From an uncultured Terriglobus sp. (GTDB lineage Bacteria > Acidobacteriota > Terriglobia > Terriglobales > Acidobacteriaceae), in assembly GCA_937871605.1 (NCBI GenBank), contig CALMRM010000062.1, forward strand, positions 1-16,948: DNA of 16,948 nt, read 5' to 3'. Both the position numbers and the translations under genes were made by a program. The notes beneath the pieces are model-generated. The model had not been told where the DNA came from. It made no database searches and worked only from the letters and a program-made list of their open reading frames with translations. Every line of letters starts with the position of its first letter. Position 1 is the first letter of the stretch. Of the stretch, positions 13,965 to 16,948 are shown piece by piece.

Positions 13965-16111
13965 TGGTTAAGTTTCTTTCCTACCTCTTACTGCTTGCAT
14001 TGCCTGCCGCGGCGCAGCAGATTGGCACCAACGCTGTGCCCGGCAAGGACTCCACCTACACGCTGAACGTGCAGTCGCAGCTGGTAACCGAAACCGTGGT
14101 CGTCAAGGACAAGCAAGGGAAATTTATTCCCGGCCTGAAGGCAGACGACTTCACCGTAACAGAGGACGGCGCACCGCAGAAAATCCGTGTCTTTGAGCAC
14201 GAGTCATTGCCGGTGGACGCACAGCCGCTGCCGCCGAGTTCCCGTGACGACGAGCAGATCAAAATCTACCGGCGGCTGGCCAGCACCTCCTTTGCCGCAG
14301 AGGGCGACAAGCACCAGTACAAAAACCGCCGCCTGCTGGCCTTTTACTTCGACATGACCACCATGCGGCCCGACGATCAGCTGCGCGCACTCTCCGCTGC
14401 GGAAAAGTTTGTGCGCACGCAGATGACAGAGTCGGACATGGTCTCCATCCTGCGGTACGGCGGTGGCGCTGTAGACGTCCTGCTCGACTTTACGGCGGAC
14501 CGAAACCGCATGCTCTCCATCCTGGAGACCATGGTGGTGGGCGAAGGTCAGGGTTCGGCGGAGGGCGTGGACGACAGCAGCAGCGCCGACACGGGCGCGG
14601 CCTTTGGCCAGGATTCAGGCGAGTTCAACATCTTCAACACCGACCGCCAGCTTTCAGCCTTGCAGACGGCAGCGCACATGCTGGGACAGATGAATGAGAA
14701 GAAAGTGCTGCTCTACTTTGCCAGTGGCCTGCGCCTGAACGGCAATGATAATCAGGCGCAACTGCGCGCCACGGTAGATGCTGCGGTACGCTCCGGTGTG
14801 TCGTTTTGGCCCGTGGATGCGCGCGGCCTGGTGGCGCAGGCACCGCTTGGCGATGCCACACAAGGTTCACCTGGCGGCCAATCCATGTACAACGGCACCG
14901 CGGCCCAGGCAGGCAACGACCGCTTCCAGCAGTCGCAGGACACGCTGTACGCACTCGCAGCAGACACCGGAGGCAAGGCATTTTTCGACAATAATGACCT
15001 CGCACAGGGCATTGTTCGCGCGCAAAAAGCGGTTTCCGACTACTATTTGATCGGCTATTACACGACAAACACCGCTCAAAATGGCCACTTTCGCAAGGTA
15101 AATATCGCACTTTCTGCACCTCAAAACGCCAGTTTGGACTACCGGCAGGGCTATTTTGCAGGCAAGGAGTTCGGCAAGTTTAACGGCGCGGAGAAGGAGC
15201 GCCAGTTGGAAGACGCCCTGATGCTGGGTGATCCCGTCACAGACCTGACGGTGGCAATGGAGGTGAACTATTTTCAGCTGAACCGTGCGGAATACTTCAT
15301 CCCAATTACCGTCAAGATTCCGGGCCGCGAGCTTGCCCTGGCCAAGCGCTTCGGCAACGAGCACACCATGATTGACTTTGTGTGCGAAATCAAGGATGAG
15401 GTGGGCGGCACCACCGTTACCAACCTGCGTGACAGCGTGGACGTGAAACTGAGCGATGCCACCGCGGCCCAGCTGGCGCAACGGCCCGTGGAGTACAGCA
15501 CCGGCTTCACCCTGCTGCCCGGTCGCTACAACATCAAGTTCCTGGCGCGCGACAACGAAACCGGTCGCATCGGCACCTACCAGACCAGCTTCGCCATTCC
15601 GAACCTGAACAAGGAGACAAAGCGCCTGCCCATTAGTTCCGTGGTGCTCAGCAGCCAGCGTGTGGACACGCGTCAGGCCCTGTTCAACACCATGAAGGGC
15701 AAGGAGCAAGCCAAAAACGATGCCGTCGATCCGCTGGTGAACGGCGATGGCAAACTTATCCCAAGCGTGACCCGCACCTTTCACCTGGACCGCACCATGG
15801 AGGTCTACCTGCAGGCCTACGTGGGCAGCACCGTGACCGCACCCGCGGCAACCGGCGTGGCCCCGTCCTCTTCAACAGCCAAGCCGCTGGTGGCGTATGT
15901 CGAGTTCATTCAGGCAGGCAGCAAGCGGGTGGAGACGCGCCCGGTGCAGGCAGTTACCCTTGCGGAGAGCCGCCTGGGAGTAACGCCAGTCAACATCAAG
16001 GTTTCGCTGAAAGACCTGCAGCCCGGCGAGTACCAGTGCCAGGTCACGGTGCTGGATGCCGCCGGCAGCCGCGCCGCCTTCTGGCAGGGTCCGGTCATGC
16101 TGCTGCAGTGA
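13964..16111 (+). CDS. VWFA-related acidobacterial secreted protein (TIGR03436-like)
   Basis: A 715-residue exported protein of the VWFA-related acidobacterial family. The signal peptide is MVKFLSYLLLLALPAAA with cleavage before QQIGTN. Next comes the domain's characteristic lead-in VVVKDKQGKFIPGLKADDFT (46-65) with EDGAPQKIRVFEHE. The von Willebrand A fold follows, about 122-395, from RRLLAFYFDMTTM (Asp130) through ILRYGGGAVDVLLDFTADRN, MNEKKVLLYFASGL and SGVSFWPVDARGL to LAADTGGKAFF and SDYYLIGYY. The metal-site motif reads D-M-T-T-M rather than DxSxS, so metal binding may be weak or absent. The rest (about 420-715) looks like beta-sandwich repeats, ending WQGPVMLLQ. The frame opens earlier, but ATG 13964 gives the signal peptide and overlaps the receptor stop by one base (TGATG). 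GGGAGG at 13947-13952 lies 11 nt upstream. It is the last gene of the operon; adhesion or scaffold roles are inference. Confidence 0.92.
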   Translation: MVKFLSYLLLLALPAAAQQIGTNAVPGKDSTYTLNVQSQLVTETVVVKDKQGKFIPGLKADDFTVTEDGAPQKIRVFEHESLPVDAQPLPPSSRDDEQIKIYRRLASTSFAAEGDKHQYKNRRLLAFYFDMTTMRPDDQLRALSAAEKFVRTQMTESDMVSILRYGGGAVDVLLDFTADRNRMLSILETMVVGEGQGSAEGVDDSSSADTGAAFGQDSGEFNIFNTDRQLSALQTAAHMLGQMNEKKVLLYFASGLRLNGNDNQAQLRATVDAAVRSGVSFWPVDARGLVAQAPLGDATQGSPGGQSMYNGTAAQAGNDRFQQSQDTLYALAADTGGKAFFDNNDLAQGIVRAQKAVSDYYLIGYYTTNTAQNGHFRKVNIALSAPQNASLDYRQGYFAGKEFGKFNGAEKERQLEDALMLGDPVTDLTVAMEVNYFQLNRAEYFIPITVKIPGRELALAKRFGNEHTMIDFVCEIKDEVGGTTVTNLRDSVDVKLSDATAAQLAQRPVEYSTGFTLLPGRYNIKFLARDNETGRIGTYQTSFAIPNLNKETKRLPISSVVLSSQRVDTRQALFNTMKGKEQAKNDAVDPLVNGDGKLIPSVTRTFHLDRTMEVYLQAYVGSTVTAPAATGVAPSSSTAKPLVAYVEFIQAGSKRVETRPVQAVTLAESRLGVTPVNIKVSLKDLQPGEYQCQVTVLDAAGSRAAFWQGPVMLLQ

Positions 16112-16179
16112 TCCTTGAGGGTTTGTGATGGTGTCTTTGCGTCGCGCCTACAGCGCTCAGCGACCACTATGTACGTCTA

Positions 16180-16224
16180 CCTGGGCCTGCGGCCCAGGCT
16201 GTTATGCTGGCGGGCCTTTGGCCC
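16180..16224. terminator. Two tandem GC-rich hairpins between convergent operons
   Basis: CCTGGGCC (16180-16187) pairs exactly with GGCCCAGG (16191-16198) across a TGC loop. A second stem, GGGCC (16212-16216) with GGCCC (16220-16224), has a TTT loop. They lie in the 243-nt spacer between the VWFA stop (16111) and the convergent receptor stop (16355), where a bidirectional terminator is expected. Neither is followed by a T-run on either strand, so they are not canonical intrinsic terminators. I see nothing else supportable in this spacer. Confidence 0.5.
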
Positions 16225-16354
16225 TACGACCCAGGCACTCCAAATACAGAACTGCTCAAATGTGCGGCAGGGACCCTCTCTGCGGGCAGGACTTTGCGGG
16301 CAGATGCAGGTGCTCGCTGCGCGCGAAGTCAGGCGCGCAAGGAACCAGCGGAGT

Positions 16355-16948
16355 CTAGAAAATCAGCTTCAACCCGAACTGCACGATGCGCGGGTCCAGG
16401 GTGCTGGTGATCTGGCCACCCGTCAGCGTGGCACCGCTCGCTGCAACACCGCCCGCGGTAGAAAAGTTGGCATGATTGAAGATGTTGTACAGTTCGCCGC
16501 GGAACTCCACATTCAGCCGTTCCACCGGTGTGGTGAAGCGTTTGTTCAGCGCTAAATTCAGCGTGTTGATGTCCGGTGTGCGACCGGCGTTGCGGGCGAG
16601 GTTGCCGAAGGGCGTCGCCGTTGGAATTGCAAGGTTGGCTGTGTTCAGGTACTGCAAGGCGTTGCGTGTGGCAGTAACGCGCGACTTGTCAAACGTAAAC
16701 AGCGGACCCGTGCCCACGCGATTAGGCCGATAGATGTTGCCGCCACGGTACGTGGGCACGCTGGTCGCCGTCACTTGCAGCGCAGCGGCGGGTGTATCTG
16801 TGACGTTGAACTGGAAGCCGCTGGCCGCCGTGTTGATGGCTGAAAGCTGCCACTGGCCCAACACCTGATTCACGATGCCGCCGGTGTTCATGAATTGCCG
16901 TCCCTGCCCGAACGGCAGGTCGTACACCAGGCTGGTTACGTTGTAGAG
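16355..16948 (-). CDS. Oar-like TonB-dependent receptor, C-terminal fragment (runs off the window)
   Basis: The last 197 residues of a second outer-membrane receptor; the 5' part lies beyond the right edge. The frame is open to the last base and begins LYNVTSLVYDLPFGQGRQF. Typical C-terminal Oar/TonB-receptor strands follow: VNQVLGQWQLSAINTAASGF, a loop RGGNIYRPNRVGTGPLF, the conserved LNTANLAIPTATPFGNLARN and RTPDINTLNLALNKRF, then VEFRGELYNIFNHANF, a hallmark of acidobacterial receptors. It ends RIVQFGLKLIF with the terminal Phe. It differs in sequence from the receptor at 10908-13964, so it is a separate paralogue and not a duplicate. It is convergent with the TIGR03435-receptor-VWFA operon, and its stop is 243 nt away. 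An internal GTG at 16927 is not a start. Confidence 0.9.
   Translation of the reverse strand, partial: LYNVTSLVYDLPFGQGRQFMNTGGIVNQVLGQWQLSAINTAASGFQFNVTDTPAAALQVTATSVPTYRGGNIYRPNRVGTGPLFTFDKSRVTATRNALQYLNTANLAIPTATPFGNLARNAGRTPDINTLNLALNKRFTTPVERLNVEFRGELYNIFNHANFSTAGGVAASGATLTGGQITSTLDPRIVQFGLKLIF

Overview
The window is GC-rich DNA, very probably from a soil acidobacterium of the Terriglobia (Terriglobus / Granulicella / Edaphobacter type). The placement rests on protein families read by eye: a TIGR03435 'soil-associated' protein, a VWFA-related acidobacterial (TIGR03436-like) protein, Oar-like TonB-dependent receptors with a carboxypeptidase-regulatory N-terminus, and an HslV in which the catalytic Thr follows an N-terminal extension. 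No database search was possible.

Layout. (1) 1-1350, minus strand: the ATP-dependent protease pair hslV -> hslU. HslU runs off the left edge, and a 107-bp imperfect inverted repeat separates the two genes. (2) 1409-1937, plus strand: two small genes 1 nt apart, a ribbon-helix-helix-like protein and a two-helix membrane protein. (3) 1952-3329, minus strand: an aldo/keto reductase followed by a small zinc-ribbon protein. (4) 3519-4088, plus strand: a small outer-membrane beta-barrel protein whose stop codon overlaps that of a convergent ATP-dependent DNA ligase (4085-6022, minus). (5) 6228-9415, plus strand: a periplasmic sugar-oxidation operon with a Tat-exported hydroxypyruvate-isomerase-like TIM barrel, a Tat-exported gluconate-2-dehydrogenase subunit-3-like protein and a GMC flavoprotein starting at an overlapping GTG. 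(6) 9712-16111, plus strand: a tightly packed envelope operon encoding a TIGR03435 protein, an Oar-like TonB-dependent receptor of 1018 aa and a VWFA-related protein of 715 aa. The junctions are a 2-nt gap and a 1-nt overlap. (7) 16355-16948, minus strand: the C-terminal end of a second Oar-like receptor, convergent with (6) and separated by a hairpin-rich terminator-like spacer.

Functional picture. Regions (5) and (6) are the accessory, export-oriented part. Region (5) looks like a flavin-dependent (keto)glycoside dehydrogenase module with a sugar isomerase/epimerase-like enzyme. Region (6) looks like an envelope uptake or surface module. Region (1) is housekeeping proteolysis with an unusual promoter/start arrangement for hslV. 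I see no CRISPR array, tRNA, rRNA, insertion sequence or prophage. The most novelty-prone items are the RHH plus two-TM pair, the coupled TIGR03435-receptor-VWFA operon, the possibly leaderless hslV with a propeptide, and the two low-complexity insertions in the DNA ligase.
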